From assembly GCA_003021335.1 (NCBI GenBank), contig PXQL01000065.1:1-5399 (forward strand): a stretch of 5,399 nucleotides of DNA. Direction: 5' to 3'. Shown in pieces: positions 5,392 through 5,399 of the stretch (position 1 is its first letter; each line of letters starts with the position of its first letter). The notes under the pieces are model-generated. The model did no database searches. It saw nothing but the letters and a program-made list of their open reading frames with translations, and was not told the DNA's origin. The translations under genes were made by a program, and so were the position numbers. This stretch comes from Halobacteriales archaeon QH_10_67_13. Lineage in GTDB: Archaea; Halobacteriota; Halobacteria; Halobacteriales; Haloarculaceae.

Positions 5392-5399
5392 TCCCACTC

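Larger units (their letters stand above)
5228..5399 (-). mobile_element. One end of an IS200/IS605 (IS1341/TnpB-type) element, cut by the window edge
   Basis: Read on the minus strand, this segment ends with GAAGAAACCGCGCC, a perfect 8-bp hairpin, and GGAGGATGTCA. Hairpin plus GGATGTCA is the kind of end found downstream of tnpB-like genes in many haloarchaea; I recognise it by memory and not by a search. No complete tnpB is inside the window: the three minus-strand frames from 5399 give only short stretches (for example GNLRPTETPTEETAPF), and the transposase would lie to the right of 5399. A second stem, CGACCA/TGGTCG at 5376-5391, adds to the folded character expected of an omega-RNA (sotRNA) scaffold. 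The exact border cannot be fixed; TGA 5228-5230 may belong to the gene, the element, or both. Confidence 0.55.

Overview
The window looks like chromosomal DNA from a haloarchaeon (class Halobacteria). The proteins are very rich in Asp/Glu, the GC content is high, and one promoter sits where a leaderless transcript would need it. The genus cannot be told from this sequence.

Layout. Positions 1-470 hold no gene I can recognise, only several short inverted repeats and one direct repeat. Positions 477-1296 carry a toxin-antitoxin-like pair: a ribbon-helix-helix (RHH) antitoxin and a PIN-domain toxin. The antitoxin reading frame is broken near its 3' end and probably near its start. Positions 1418-2383 encode a PP-loop ATP pyrophosphatase. 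It would normally be labelled 'PAPS reductase family', but it looks CysD-like and contains no cysteine. A convergent intergenic region of about 257 bp follows, with a strong hairpin and a compact palindrome. Positions 4564-2641 (minus strand) encode an AMP-forming acyl-CoA synthetase of the acetyl/acetoacetyl-CoA synthetase type. It has a single-base frameshift in a short C/G run near its N terminus. Divergent from it, 4655-5230 encodes a GNAT acetyltransferase with a clear TATA element. From about 5228 to the window end lies what looks like one end of an IS200/IS605 (IS1341/TnpB-type) element. Its terminal hairpin begins directly at the acetyltransferase stop codon.

How the parts may work together. 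The synthetase and the acetyltransferase form a divergent pair. This recalls the bacterial acsA/acuA arrangement, where a GNAT enzyme inactivates acetyl-CoA synthetase by acetylating its C-terminal catalytic lysine. Here that link is a hypothesis. The synthetase lacks the Trp-Trp motif of acetate-specific enzymes, so its substrate may be larger than acetate. The TA pair and the IS end suggest that both flanks are accessory, mobile-type DNA around two ordinary metabolic genes.

Caution. The two (possibly three) frame lesions are all short indels in homopolymers or tiny repeats. Sequencing error is therefore a serious alternative to genuine gene decay. One of them also creates a canonical -1 slippery heptamer.
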